From Paracidovorax anthurii (GTDB taxonomy: Bacteria > Pseudomonadota > Gammaproteobacteria > Burkholderiales > Burkholderiaceae_C), in NCBI RefSeq assembly GCF_003269065.1, contig NZ_QLTA01000017.1:21729-85728 (forward strand): 64,000 nt of DNA, read 5' to 3'. Below the pieces are notes generated by a model. The model was not told where the DNA came from. It worked only from the letters and a program-made list of their open reading frames with translations, and searched no databases. The translations under genes and the position numbers were made by a program. Positions 29,340 through 38,392 of this stretch are shown here, piece after piece (within the stretch, counting starts at the first letter, position 1; every line of letters starts with the position of its first letter).

Positions 29340-30902
29340 TCAGACGGCCGATGCCTGGGCCGAGCCGTGGCGGGCGGAGCCGTCGGCACGCGGCAGGCCC
29401 TTCGCGTCGCACGGGTCGGGCGCCGTGGTGACGATGGAGTCCAGCGCCGGCTCCACGGGGGCGAGCCGGTCCAGCGCGGGACGCGGCCGCCGCAGCCCGT
29501 CGATGCCCGCGAAGGCCTGCTCCATGGCGCGGCCGACGGCCAGGGTGCCGAGGTCGTCCCGGAAGCGCCCCACCACCTGCAGGCCGAAGGGCATGCCGCA
29601 GCCGTCGCGGCCGCAGGGCAGGCTGAGCGCGGGGTGCGTGGTGAGCGTGGTCACGTAGGTCAGCGCCAGCCAGCGGTAGTAGTTGGCCTGGGGCTCGCCG
29701 TTGATGTGGCTGGCGTACAGATCGGTCCAGGGGAACGGCGATACCGGCGTGGTCGGCGCGAGGATCACGTCGAACTCTTCGAAGGCCCGCTGGAAGCGCG
29801 CGAGGATGCGCGTCTGCTCGGCCTGCGCCCAGGCGCTGTCGAGCAGCGTCATGGTCGCGCCCATCTCGTAGTTGGCGCGGGTGTTGGGCCCCAGGCTGGC
29901 GGGGTCGCGCTCGTAGGCCTCGCGGGTGCCGGCCACGAAGGCCTCGGCGCGCAGCACGTCGAAGCAGCGGTGCACGTCGCCCAGGTCCAGCGAAAGGGCA
30001 TCGCAGCTCTGGAACAGGTGGCGCATGGCGGCGATCTTCTGGCGGAAGACGGCACGGATGCCCTCGTCCACGGCGCAGGCGCCGAAGTCCTCGGTGTAGC
30101 CCACGCGCAGCCGGGACAGGTCCACCTCGGGCAGCGCCAGGAAGGCGCCGGGGTCCAGCGGGTAGCTGAGAGGGTCGCCGGCCGACATGCCCGCCGTGGC
30201 CGCGAGCTGCAGGCAGGCCTCTTCCACGGTGCGCCCCATGGGGCCCACGACGGAGATGGGCGTCCAGCCCAGCAGCTTGCGCGAGCTGGGCACCACGCCC
30301 GGCGAGGGCCGGAAGCCCACCACGCCGCACTTGGCGGCGGGAATGCGCAGCGAGCCGCCCGTGTCGGAGCCGGTGCACACGGGCAGCATGTCGCAGGCCA
30401 GCGCCGCCGCCGATCCGCCCGAGGAGCCGCCCGCGTTCAGGCGCGGATCGAAAGGGTTGCCGGTGGCACCCCAGACGGTATTGCGCGAATTGGCCCCCGC
30501 GCCCATCTCGGGGATGTTGGTCTTGCCCGTGACGATGGCGCCGGCCCGGCGCAGGCGCGCCACGAGCACGTTGTCCTCGGCGGGGATGTGCTCGCGGTAG
30601 ATCTGCGAGCCGTAGGTGGTGAGCAGGCCCGCCGTGGCCTCCAGGTCCTTCACGCCCAGCGGCAGGCCGTGCAGCAGGCCCAGGGCGTCGCCACGCAGCA
30701 CGGCCTGCTCGGCCGTGCGCGCCTCGGCGCGCGCGCGGTCGTAGCAGGTGGCGGTGATGGCGTTCACGTACGGGTTCACCGCCTCGATGCGGGCGATGCA
30801 TGCCTCCAGCAGTTCGACGGGCGATATCTGGCGGGCGCCGATGCGGCGGCGCAGTTCGGGGGCGGTCAACTCGACCAGCGAGGAGGTGGCGGCAGAGGTC
30901 AT
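29340..30902 (-). CDS. amidase signature enzyme
   Basis: 520-aa amidase-signature hydrolase. The Ser-cisSer-Lys triad is visible: Lys in GLPLGVKDLEAT, cis-Ser in CTGSDTGGSLRIPA, and nucleophile Ser in GGSSGGSAAALA. Glutamyl-tRNA amidotransferase GatA is unlikely, because there is no gatB/gatC and the C-terminus differs. Third gene of the operon; probably releases an amino acid from an amide for the neighbours. Confidence 0.9.
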   Translation of the reverse strand: MTSAATSSLVELTAPELRRRIGARQISPVELLEACIARIEAVNPYVNAITATCYDRARAEARTAEQAVLRGDALGLLHGLPLGVKDLEATAGLLTTYGSQIYREHIPAEDNVLVARLRRAGAIVTGKTNIPEMGAGANSRNTVWGATGNPFDPRLNAGGSSGGSAAALACDMLPVCTGSDTGGSLRIPAAKCGVVGFRPSPGVVPSSRKLLGWTPISVVGPMGRTVEEACLQLAATAGMSAGDPLSYPLDPGAFLALPEVDLSRLRVGYTEDFGACAVDEGIRAVFRQKIAAMRHLFQSCDALSLDLGDVHRCFDVLRAEAFVAGTREAYERDPASLGPNTRANYEMGATMTLLDSAWAQAEQTRILARFQRAFEEFDVILAPTTPVSPFPWTDLYASHINGEPQANYYRWLALTYVTTLTTHPALSLPCGRDGCGMPFGLQVVGRFRDDLGTLAVGRAMEQAFAGIDGLRRPRPALDRLAPVEPALDSIVTTAPDPCDAKGLPRADGSARHGSAQASAV

Positions 30903-30981
30903 GGCGGGCGCCGTGCGGGGCGGCGTTGTCTCGGAATGGGAAGGCAGGAGGCCGGGCGCGCACGGCGCCCGGCCACGGCGG

Positions 30982-31965
30982 TCAGTCCGCCGTGATGGAG
31001 GCGCGCTGGGCCACGGCGCGCATGAGCGGCAATTCCTTGTCGATCAGCGCGGCCAGGGCCTTGGAGGAACCATACGCGGGCTCGAAGCCGTTGGCCAGCA
31101 GCTTGTCGCGGGTTTCCGGGTCGGCCACCACCTGGGCCAGGGTGAGCTCCAGCCGCGACTTCACGCCCGGCGGCAGGCCGGCGGGGGCGACCACCGCGAG
31201 CCAGGTGTCCATGTCCATGCCGGGATAGCCGCTCTCGGCCAGCGTGGGCACGTTGGGCAGCAGGGCCGAGCGCTTGGCCGTGGTGACGGCGATGGCCTTG
31301 ATCTTTCCGTCGCGCAGCTGCGGCAGCGCGGCCGACACGGTATCGACCGTGAACGGGATCTGCCCGCCCATCAGGTCCACCATGGCTGGCGCGCTGCCCT
31401 TGTAGGGCACGTGCTGGATCTTCAGGCCCGCCGCATTGAAGAACGCCTCGCCGGCGAACTGCGACGTGGTGCCGGCGCCGAAGGAGCCGTAGGAGTACTT
31501 GTTCGGCTCCGCCTTCACGAGCGAGACGAACTGCTTCACGTCCTTGGCCGGCGCGTCCTTGTTGGCCAGCAGGATCAGCCCCGTGCGGCCGGTGATGCCG
31601 ATGGGCTCGAAGCTCTTGACCGGGTCGTAGGGCAGCTTGGGGCGCACGGCCGGGTTGACGGTGAAGGTCGTGCCCGAGCTCATGAGCAGCGTGTAGCCGT
31701 CCGGCGGGGCCTTGGCGACGTAGGTGGCGCCGATCACGGTGCCCGCGCCGGCGCGGTTGTCGATGACCACGCTCTGGCCGAGCTTGTCGCCCAGCTTCTT
31801 GCCGATGAGACGGCCCAGCACGTCGGTGGCGCCACCCGGAGGGAACGGGATCACCAGCGTGATGGGTTTGCTGGGGTAGACATCCTCCGCGAACGCCGGG
31901 GCGAGCGCGGCGGCTCCCAGGCTGCAGGCAATGGCGGACAACATCATCCTCTTGGCGCGGTTCAT
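30982..31965 (-). CDS. Bug/TctC-type periplasmic solute-binding protein
   Basis: 327-aa protein with signal peptide (MNRAKRMMLSAIACSLGAAA, cleaved near AFA-ED), then YPSKPITLVIPFPPGGATD and VIDNRAGAGTVIGA, the hallmarks of the Bug family of tripartite tricarboxylate-type receptors, greatly expanded in beta-proteobacteria. No TctA/TctB membrane genes are nearby, so it is an orphan receptor. GGAGAG precedes the ATG. Placement in a D-serine operon suggests an amino acid or amide ligand. Confidence 0.93.
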   Translation of the reverse strand: MNRAKRMMLSAIACSLGAAALAPAFAEDVYPSKPITLVIPFPPGGATDVLGRLIGKKLGDKLGQSVVIDNRAGAGTVIGATYVAKAPPDGYTLLMSSGTTFTVNPAVRPKLPYDPVKSFEPIGITGRTGLILLANKDAPAKDVKQFVSLVKAEPNKYSYGSFGAGTTSQFAGEAFFNAAGLKIQHVPYKGSAPAMVDLMGGQIPFTVDTVSAALPQLRDGKIKAIAVTTAKRSALLPNVPTLAESGYPGMDMDTWLAVVAPAGLPPGVKSRLELTLAQVVADPETRDKLLANGFEPAYGSSKALAALIDKELPLMRAVAQRASITAD

Positions 31966-32022
31966 GGCGATCTCTCCGGGAGTGGCGAAAGGGTCAAAGG
32001 GTCGGTGGTGGAAAACGCGCGG

Positions 32023-33393
32023 TCACCCGCTGGCGAGCATCGTACGGCCACGCTGCTCGAAACGGGCATGCTCGGCATCGGGCACGAACAGCCCGCCGGT
32101 GGTCCACACCAGATGGGTGGACCGGGCCAGATGGCGCTCCAGCCCGTGGGCGCGCAGCCAGGCGCGGCCCGCGTCCGTGCCGGTGAGCAGGGCCGGGCCG
32201 CCGAAGCCCGCCGCGGCCGAGGGCTCGATGCGCTCGCCCGTGGCATCGAGCATGCGCACGAGGTGCTCGAAGAGCGTGTCGTCGTGCACGGTGAACACCC
32301 CCGACAGCAGCGGCTTCATGAGCCGCGCGGCCAGCAGCGAGGCGCGCGGCACGGCCAGCCCGTCCGCCTCGGTGCGGTTGGTGAGGCCATGCTCATAGAC
32401 GGAGGGGTGCGTGCCCTCGGGGGCCCGCATCTGCACCAGGAAGCACGGCGACTGCACGGGCTCCGCGAAGAAACAATGCACGTGCGGCCCCAGCAACTGC
32501 CGCAGGCCGAAGGCAATGCCCGCCGGCGCGCCGCCCACGCCGCAGGGCAGGTACACGAAGAGCGGGTGCTCCGCGTCCACGGCGATGCGCTGCTGCGCGA
32601 ACTGCTCCTGCAGGCGCAGCGCCGCGGCGCTGTAGCCCAGCAGCAGCGAGAGGGAGCGCTCGTCGTCCACGAAATGGCAGAACGGGTCCGCCGCCGCCTG
32701 CTGCCGGCCGGCCGCCACGGCACGCTCGTAGTCGCCCGCGTGCTCGACCACCTCCACGCCCCGGCGGCGCAGGCGCTCTTTTTTCCATCCCTTGGCGTCG
32801 GCGGACATGTGCACGACCGCCCGGAAGCCCAGGGCCGACGCCGCCACGCCGATGCTCAGGCCCAGGTTGCCCGTGGAGCCCACGGCCACCTGGTAGCGGC
32901 CGAACACCGCGCGGGCCGCGGGCTTGGCCAGCACGCGGTAATCGCCCCCGGGGACCACCAGCCCCTCGCGCAGGGCCAGCGCCTCGGCGAACTCCAGCAC
33001 CTCGTGGATGCCGCCCCGCGCCTTGATGGAACCCGCCACCGGCAGGCCGTGGTCCGCCTTGATCCAGAGCCGGCCCCGCCCCGGCGGCAACCCCAGCGCC
33101 CCCGCCATGGCCTCGCCCGTCAGGATGGGTGACTCGATGGTGCCGCCCGTGCCCCGCAGTTCCGGAAACAGGTGGGCCAGCAGCCCCGCGAAGCGGCTGA
33201 AACGCGCCGCGGCCCCGTGCGTATCATCCAGACTAATGGTAATGGTGCGGCCCTCCGCCTCCATCGCCGGCGGCACCTCGGCCCGGCGCTGCGGGTTGAA
33301 CCACAGGCAGGGCTCGGCCCGGCGCAGGGCGGTGTCCAGCGGAGATTCCTCGCGGGGCAGATCGATGAGAGGGAGCTGCAGGGTGTCTGACAT
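32023..33393 (-). CDS. dsdA: D-serine dehydratase (D-serine ammonia-lyase)
   Basis: 456-aa PLP enzyme converting D-serine to pyruvate and ammonia. PLP lysine is in [18 protein letters not shown], phosphate-binding stretch in [13 protein letters not shown], and the length matches DsdA. Start ATG 33393. First gene of a four-gene minus-strand operon, divergent from the LysR gene at 33485. No dsdX permease is present. Confidence 0.93.
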   Translation of the reverse strand: MSDTLQLPLIDLPREESPLDTALRRAEPCLWFNPQRRAEVPPAMEAEGRTITISLDDTHGAAARFSRFAGLLAHLFPELRGTGGTIESPILTGEAMAGALGLPPGRGRLWIKADHGLPVAGSIKARGGIHEVLEFAEALALREGLVVPGGDYRVLAKPAARAVFGRYQVAVGSTGNLGLSIGVAASALGFRAVVHMSADAKGWKKERLRRRGVEVVEHAGDYERAVAAGRQQAAADPFCHFVDDERSLSLLLGYSAAALRLQEQFAQQRIAVDAEHPLFVYLPCGVGGAPAGIAFGLRQLLGPHVHCFFAEPVQSPCFLVQMRAPEGTHPSVYEHGLTNRTEADGLAVPRASLLAARLMKPLLSGVFTVHDDTLFEHLVRMLDATGERIEPSAAAGFGGPALLTGTDAGRAWLRAHGLERHLARSTHLVWTTGGLFVPDAEHARFEQRGRTMLASG

Positions 33394-33458
33394 AGCGTGG
33401 GGTGCAGGGTCTTTGGCTGCATTCTTGCCGCGCCCCCGTCCACCGCACAACGCATTTA

Positions 33459-33484
33459 TATTGACGCCAGCATTAGTTTCAATA
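33459..33484. promoter_or_regulatory. candidate LysR operator between dsdA and its regulator
   Basis: TATTGA and TCAATA form a perfect inverted repeat separated by 14 bp in the 91-bp divergent gap, in an AT-rich island. The right arm abuts the ATG of the regulator. Plausible DsdC-type binding site; not proven. Confidence 0.4.
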
Positions 33485-34447
33485 ATGGATTCACGACTCT
33501 CCAATTCCGTGCTGGCCTGGCTGCGCTGTTTTGATGCGGCGGCCCGCCAGGGCAGCTTCACGCGGGCGGCGGCCGAGCTGTGCATCACCCAGGGCGCGGT
33601 GAGCCAGCAGGTCAAGCAGCTCGAACAATGGCTCGGCCGCCCGCTCTTTCTGCGCACGCCCCGCACCCTGGTGCCCACGCCCGAGGGCAAATGGCTCTCG
33701 GTGGTGCTGCGCGAGAGCTTCGATGCCATCGAGAGCACGTTGGCGCAGATGCGCCTGTCGGCCGATGCCCGGTCCGCGGCGACGCTGAGCTGCTCGCCCT
33801 CGTTCGCCATGCAGTGGCTCACGCCCCGGCTGGGGGGCTTCTTCCGCCAGCACCCCGACATCGGCCTGCGGGTGTTCGGCGAATTCCACCGCCTGGACCG
33901 CACCCGCATGGTGCGCGACGGCATCGAGGCCGCCGTGCGCTTCGACCCCGGCGGCTACACCGACCTGGACGCCACCCCCTTCCTCGACGAGTGGCTGATC
34001 CCCGTGGCCAGCCCCGGCTTCCTCGCGGCCCATCCGGACCTGCGGGAGCCCGCCGGGCTGCGGGCCGAATGGCTGCTGCACGACGGCAGCGCCTGGGAAG
34101 GCGCCGACACCTTCGAGGAATGGCAGCACTGGTTCGGCGCACTGCGGGTTCCGCCGCCGGCCTGGAGCGCGGGCCAGCAGTTCAACCTCTCTCAGTTGGC
34201 GGTCAGCGCCGCCGCCGCCGGCCAGGGCATCGCCATGGGCCGCGCGGCGCTGGTGCTGGAGGACGTGGCCGCCGGCCGGCTCGTGCCGCTCTTCGACCAC
34301 AGCGTGCTCTCCCGCGCTGCGTACTCGTTCGTCACCGCCCCCCGGCCGGGCCCGGCCATGCAGCAGGTGCGCGACTGGCTGCTGGAGGAAGGCCGGCGTT
34401 TCCGGGAGCAGCGCAATGCCGTGCTGCCCGCGCCACTGCCTGCATAA
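33485..34447 (+). CDS. dsdC: LysR-family regulator, DsdC-like
   Basis: 320-aa LysR regulator; HTH at residues ~5-65 ([41 protein letters not shown]) and an effector domain resembling the GcvA/DsdC group. Divergent from dsdA, the arrangement expected for a D-serine-responsive activator. The name rests on context. Confidence 0.85.
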   Translation: MDSRLSNSVLAWLRCFDAAARQGSFTRAAAELCITQGAVSQQVKQLEQWLGRPLFLRTPRTLVPTPEGKWLSVVLRESFDAIESTLAQMRLSADARSAATLSCSPSFAMQWLTPRLGGFFRQHPDIGLRVFGEFHRLDRTRMVRDGIEAAVRFDPGGYTDLDATPFLDEWLIPVASPGFLAAHPDLREPAGLRAEWLLHDGSAWEGADTFEEWQHWFGALRVPPPAWSAGQQFNLSQLAVSAAAAGQGIAMGRAALVLEDVAAGRLVPLFDHSVLSRAAYSFVTAPRPGPAMQQVRDWLLEEGRRFREQRNAVLPAPLPA

Positions 34448-34477
34448 TCCAGCCCGCAGGACAAAAAGCATCAATCA

Positions 34478-34503
34478 ATACTCTTTTTTAAGAAGAAGAG
34501 TAT
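34478..34503. promoter_or_regulatory. palindromic operator candidate for hipBA
   Basis: Perfect 8-bp arms ATACTCTT and AAGAGTAT separated by 10 bp, ending 10 bp before the hipB start codon. The AT-rich island stands out from the GC-rich surroundings. HipB of E. coli binds palindromes of this kind to autorepress its operon; here the site differs from the E. coli TATCC/GGATA sequence. Confidence 0.6.
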
Positions 34504-34513
34504 AAATATCATC

Positions 34514-34825
34514 ATGACCACGCCCTTGATCCACACCCTGGCTACCGCGCGCAAGGCCCGGGGCATGACCCAGGCCGAGCTGGCCGAGCGCGCCGGCCTC
34601 TCCCGCATGACCGTGCAGCGCACCGAGGGCGGCGACCTCGACCCGCGCTTTTCCACCCTGGCGGAAATGGCCCGCGTGCTGGGGCTGGAGGTGATCGCCG
34701 TCCCGGCCGCCCTGCGCGCCGAACTCGACGCCTTCGTCCAGTCCGGCGGCCGGTTCCTGGCGCAGCCCGCCGGCGCGGACGCCCCGCCCTCCATCGTGGA
34801 CGGGCTGGGCCGCGACCCCGCCTGA
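34514..34825 (+). CDS. hipB: HipB-like XRE antitoxin/repressor
   Basis: 103-aa DNA-binding protein. Cro/C1-type HTH at residues ~8-60 (ATARKARGMTQAELAERAGL, SRMTVQRTEGG) followed by a strand region and a flexible Pro/Ala-rich tail. 31 bp before hipA, so it forms the antitoxin and autoregulator half of a hipBA pair. Confidence 0.9.
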   Translation: MTTPLIHTLATARKARGMTQAELAERAGLSRMTVQRTEGGDLDPRFSTLAEMARVLGLEVIAVPAALRAELDAFVQSGGRFLAQPAGADAPPSIVDGLGRDPA

Positions 34826-34856
34826 GCGGCCGCCACCGGACGCGACGGAGCCCGCG

Positions 34857-36194
34857 ATGCCCACCCCCGCCTCCACCGCCATCCGCTACCTGCGGCTCTA
34901 CATGCACCTGCCCGCGCAGCCCGGCGGCGCGCCGGGGCCGCGCCGGGGCATCGGCTACCTGTCGCAGTACGGGGACATCCTGCGCATGTCGTTCGATGCC
35001 GACTACATCGCCGATCCGCAGCGGCCCCTGCTGTCGCTGAGCTACCAGGGCGAGAGCGAGGCGGCCACGCGCCAGATCCTGCAGTCGGCGCGCGATGCAC
35101 GCCTCGTGCGCACCGATGGCCGCTGGCCGGCGTATTTCCAGAACCTGCTGCCCGAAGGCCACAACCGCGAGCGCCTGGCCCGCGAGCGCGGCTGCGGCCC
35201 CGACGACGAGTTCGAGCTGCTGGCCGCCGCCGGCCACGACCTCATGGGCGCACTGGAGGTCGAGCCCATGCCGCCACACGAGGGCGTGCCCGACGTGGTG
35301 CGCCACTGGCACACCACCCAGGGCCTGGACGTGCTGGAGCCCGGCTTCGTCGAATACCCCGTGGAGGACGCCGCCTCCCTGCCCGGCGTGGTGACCAAGT
35401 TCAGCGCGGTGCAGGACGGCCGGCGCTACACGGTGCACCGCAAGGGCCGCGCCGGCAGCGTGATCCTGAAGCTGCCCACCAGCACGCACCCCGATCTCGT
35501 CGCCAACGAGGCCACGGGCTACCGCCTGTGCGCCGCCCTCGGGCTGCACTGCGCCGAGGCCCGCGTGATCACCCGCGCCGAGGCCGACCTGCCCGGGCAC
35601 GTGCCTTTCGACGAGATCCTGGCCGTGCAGCGCTTCGACCACCTGCCCGGCGGCGGGCGCATCCACATGGAGGAGTTCAACCAGGCGCTCGGCTACGCGC
35701 CGCGCCAGAAGTACGGCCGCGGCATCGCACACGACTGGGCCACCATGCTGCGCGTGCTCGACCGCCTGAGCGCCGATCCCGTGCGAGACACGCGCGAGTT
35801 CCTGGCCCGCATGGTGGCCTTCATCCTCATGGGCAACACCGACGCCCACCTCAAGAACTGGGCCCTGCTCTACCCCGACGGCCGCACGCCCCGGCTCGCG
35901 CCGCTCTACGACCCGGTGTGCGTAGCGGCCTTCTTCGACGGCCTGCCCGAGCACCAGTACGCGGTGAACCGCGCCATCGACCGCACCCAGAGGGCCTTCA
36001 CCTGGGACGACCTGCGCGCGCTGCTGGCCTCGGCCGGCCTGCTGCGCGTGCCGCGGCACGTGGCGCTGCTCAAGGAACGGGTGGCCGAGGCGCAGGCCGG
36101 GTGGCCGGCGCTCCTGGAGGCCGCGCCGGCCCCGGTGCGCACGAGCGTGCTGGAACGCCTGCGGGGCGGCGTGGCACTGGCCGCCGGGCATTGA
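34857..36194 (+). CDS. hipA: HipA-type serine/threonine kinase toxin
   Basis: 445-aa toxin kinase; E. coli HipA phosphorylates GltX and induces persistence. The N-terminal region is HipA_N-like (RMSFDADYIADPQRPLLSLS), the catalytic loop is MGNTDAHLKNWALLY with the base Asp and metal-binding Asn, and the metal-binding Asp is in APLYDPVC. The loop that carries the autophosphorylated Ser in E. coli is shorter and different (KFSAVQDGRRY), so autoregulation by phosphorylation may not be the same. Full length. Confidence 0.9.
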   Translation: MPTPASTAIRYLRLYMHLPAQPGGAPGPRRGIGYLSQYGDILRMSFDADYIADPQRPLLSLSYQGESEAATRQILQSARDARLVRTDGRWPAYFQNLLPEGHNRERLARERGCGPDDEFELLAAAGHDLMGALEVEPMPPHEGVPDVVRHWHTTQGLDVLEPGFVEYPVEDAASLPGVVTKFSAVQDGRRYTVHRKGRAGSVILKLPTSTHPDLVANEATGYRLCAALGLHCAEARVITRAEADLPGHVPFDEILAVQRFDHLPGGGRIHMEEFNQALGYAPRQKYGRGIAHDWATMLRVLDRLSADPVRDTREFLARMVAFILMGNTDAHLKNWALLYPDGRTPRLAPLYDPVCVAAFFDGLPEHQYAVNRAIDRTQRAFTWDDLRALLASAGLLRVPRHVALLKERVAEAQAGWPALLEAAPAPVRTSVLERLRGGVALAAGH

Positions 36195-36353
36195 GGCGCC
36201 CGGCCGGCCCTCTCGCGAAGGCCGGCACAGAAAGATACAACTGCGCTCCGGCGCCCTTCCTAGAATCGCGACCGCCCCGATTCCGGGCCAGCCCATGCAC
36301 CCGGTGCCACTCGGCACCGCCCCTCTCTCCCCTCTCCCCCCGTCTCCCCGCCC

Positions 36354-36734
36354 ATGCCCTACGTCTACGACAAGCCCAAGACCCTGGAAGACCTGCCCAC
36401 GGTAGGCAACAAGCAATGCGTTGCCCTCGTCAAGATGTATGCCAAGGCCCCACCCTCGTCGCTCTGGAAGGAAGGCGCCGCCGTCAAGGGCAACACGCTG
36501 CTGCGCGAGGGAACCGCCATCGCCACCTTCGTCAATGGCCGCTATCCCAACCAGGCCTCCGGCAACCACGCGGCGCTGTACGTGGGGCAGGACGCCAGCG
36601 GCATCTTCGTGATCGACCAGTGGTCCAAGAGCGGCAAGATCCAGTCGCGCAAGCTGCCGTTCCTCGGCAAGGGCAAGAACGGGAACTGGGTCGATCCCAG
36701 CAACAACGGCGACGCCTTTTCCGTCGTGGAGTGA
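36354..36734 (+). CDS. BPSL0067-family amidase, probable type VI effector
   Basis: 126-aa small NlpC/P60-like enzyme. The catalytic dyad is visible: Cys22 in VGNKQCVALVK and His72 in ASGNHAALYVG, followed by FVIDQW at residues 86-90. Small papain-like peptidoglycan amidases of this kind (Tae group) are sent through type VI secretion and cut cell-wall peptides. No signal peptide, as expected for such cargo. The next gene encodes an exported putative immunity protein. No type VI secretion genes in the window. Effector role is inferred. Confidence 0.75.
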   Translation: MPYVYDKPKTLEDLPTVGNKQCVALVKMYAKAPPSSLWKEGAAVKGNTLLREGTAIATFVNGRYPNQASGNHAALYVGQDASGIFVIDQWSKSGKIQSRKLPFLGKGKNGNWVDPSNNGDAFSVVE

Positions 36735-36736
36735 CC

Positions 36737-37222
36737 ATGCCCCTGCCCCTCCTTCCCCCCCGTGCGCGCTCCCTCCATCGGCCAGGCGTGCTCGCCGCAG
36801 CCGCCCTGGGCATGGCACTGTCCGCCCAGGCCTCCCTGGCTTCAGTGGGGGCCGGGCCCGCCCTGGAATGCCCCGCGCAACTGCAAGTGCAGCAGATCGC
36901 GGAGCCGGCCACCGATGGCTGGCAGTCGAGCGGGAGCCGGAAAGCCCATCCCCTGGTGGGCCTGGCCTTCTTCGCGGGGCCGCCCGAGCAGAAGGCGCAA
37001 CTCGCCCCCACCCGGGAGCGGGCCAAAGGCAAGACCCCCAGCGCCACCTGGGTGCTCGAACGCCGGGACGAGCCCTACTGGGTGGCCTGCGAATACGGCG
37101 GCACGACGGCCATCGCCGCGCGCGCGCTCGCTCAGAACGTCACCGCCTGCACCGTGGAATACGACCCCCGTTTCTCGACCCCCGTGCTGAAACGGTGGAG
37201 CTGCCAGTACGGCACCCCGTGA
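36737..37222 (+). CDS. STY0301-like exported protein, putative immunity partner
   Basis: 161-aa protein with a likely signal peptide or anchor (residues ~1-34, PGVLAAAALGMALSAQA) and four cysteines in the mature part (LECPAQL, WVACEYG, VTACTVEY, WSCQYG), enough for two disulfides. It resembles the STY0301 family, small periplasmic proteins often beside amidase genes. Starts 2 bp after the effector stop, so the pair is translated together; a periplasmic inhibitor protecting the cell from the amidase fits. Confidence 0.65.
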   Translation: MPLPLLPPRARSLHRPGVLAAAALGMALSAQASLASVGAGPALECPAQLQVQQIAEPATDGWQSSGSRKAHPLVGLAFFAGPPEQKAQLAPTRERAKGKTPSATWVLERRDEPYWVACEYGGTTAIAARALAQNVTACTVEYDPRFSTPVLKRWSCQYGTP

Positions 37223-37282
37223 GCCGCGGAGGACGGCGCGAAATCCGACCAGGATGGTTCGCCGCTCGATTGCTTCGAAAAA

Positions 37283-37317
37283 GATAGCAAACTCTCCAGA
37301 AAATACAGCGACATGGA
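37283..37317 (+). repeat. ~47-bp dispersed element, copy 3 (core)
   Basis: GATAGCAAAC at one end and CAGCGACATGGA at the other, the same 35-bp core length as copy 1 with about 26 identical positions by hand alignment. Located 60 bp after the immunity-like gene, in the 591-bp gap 37223-37813. Confidence 0.6.
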
Positions 37318-37324
37318 TCGGCTT

Positions 37325-37531
37325 TCATCCTGAAAACCGATCCGGTGGCGAAACCAGCGCCTGCCCAGGCCCTCCAGGCCTGCCTGCGGCCGCGCGGGCG
37401 GCGCTCGGGGCAGGGATCAGCCCTTGCACGCACTCCAGCCGCGGCGCGCCCAGACCCGTGGCGCCCAGCCGCACCACGTCGCCCGCCCGCAGGAAGCGCG
37501 GCCCGGCCTTGCGGCCCAGGCCCACGCCGAT
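37325..37531 (-). pseudogene. C-terminal remnant of an FAA-hydrolase family gene
   Basis: Reading the minus strand, a 68-codon open stretch begins IGVGLGRKAGPRFLRAGDVV then RLGATGLGAPRLECVQ. This matches the end of fumarylacetoacetate hydrolase/2-keto-4-pentenoate hydratase proteins (GVG-G-KPP-FL--GDVV-LGI-GLG). Everything upstream is missing: at 37529 the sequence turns into a relic of the MITE family. No start codon, so not a functional gene. Confidence 0.6.
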
Positions 37532-37632
37532 CGGGATGAAGGGATGCCGCGGATGCGCCGCATGGGCTGGTGCCCATGGCGACCGCCGGGGCGTCCCATC
37601 GCCCGATTCCACGCCACCCTGGAGGGCAAGGG
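37529..37632 (+). repeat. degraded MITE relic
   Basis: Shares ATCGGGATGA, CGGATGCGCCGCATGGGCT, GTGCCCATG-type palindrome and ATCGCCCGATT with the first internal hairpin of the MITE at 40218-40315. Terminal repeats are not recognisable. The rest of the gap to 37813 shows nothing I can call apart from a possible promoter-like AT patch near 37735. Confidence 0.55.
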
Positions 37633-37813
37633 CCTTTTCGCCAAGGGCCGCGCAGGAACGTCCCCGGGAGCGTTGCCGACCGGTACGATGCGCGGCAGCC
37701 CCATGCCCGGCCCTGGCCTGGCCCATGCCGCTATGTTTTCAGGAGCAATGTATGCAGCATTTGCGACGACATGCGGCGGTTTTTCTTTCCATTGCGCTCT
37801 CCACACCGTTTCC

Positions 37814-38392
37814 ATGCCTGCCACACCGCCCTCCGCCCCGCGCCCCCGCCCCCGGGACTGCGCCGACCTGTTCTGGTCCTTCACCTGGCTGGCCCTGCAG
37901 GGCTTCGGGGGCGTGCTGGCCGTGGTGCAGCGCGAGATGGTGGACCGGAAGGGCTGGCTCACCAACGAGGAGTTCATCGAGGACTGGGCCGTCGCGCAGA
38001 TCCTGCCCGGGCCGAACGTGGTGAACCTCGCGGTGATGATCGGCGACCGCCATTTCGGCTGGCGTGGCGCACTCTCGGCCCTGGCCGGCATGCTGCTGTT
38101 GCCGCTGCTGCTGGTGCTGGGGCTGGCGCTGGTGTATGCCCGCTTCTCGGTGCACCCGGCCGTGGCCGGCGCGCTGCGCGGCATGGGCGCGGTGGCCGCC
38201 GGGCTGGTGGCCGGCGTGGCGCTGCGCATGGCGGTGGCGCTGCGCGCGCACCCGCTGGGATTCTGGGGCAGCGCGCTGCTGGCGGGCCTCACCTTCGGGG
38301 CCATGGCGCTGCTGCGCTGGCCGCTCGCGGCGGTGCTGCTGGTGGTGGGCGGCGCGGCCTGCGCGCTCACGTGGCGGAAGCTGCCGGCATGA
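37814..38392 (+). CDS. chrA1: chromate transporter, first half (CHR domain)
   Basis: 192-aa membrane protein with one CHR domain. FWSFTWLALQGFGGVLAVVQ then WLTNEEFIEDWAVAQILPGPN are the diagnostic motifs (GFGG and PGPN), followed by about five membrane segments. Two-gene transporters of this type form a heterodimer equal to a full-length ChrA, exporting chromate. ATG 37814 chosen; longer upstream frames cross the MITE relic. Confidence 0.88.
   Translation: MPATPPSAPRPRPRDCADLFWSFTWLALQGFGGVLAVVQREMVDRKGWLTNEEFIEDWAVAQILPGPNVVNLAVMIGDRHFGWRGALSALAGMLLLPLLLVLGLALVYARFSVHPAVAGALRGMGAVAAGLVAGVALRMAVALRAHPLGFWGSALLAGLTFGAMALLRWPLAAVLLVVGGAACALTWRKLPA

Noticed and set aside
32023..33924. 633-residue form of D-serine dehydratase
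   Set aside because: The extra N-terminus is antisense to the divergent LysR gene; homology begins at ATG 33393.
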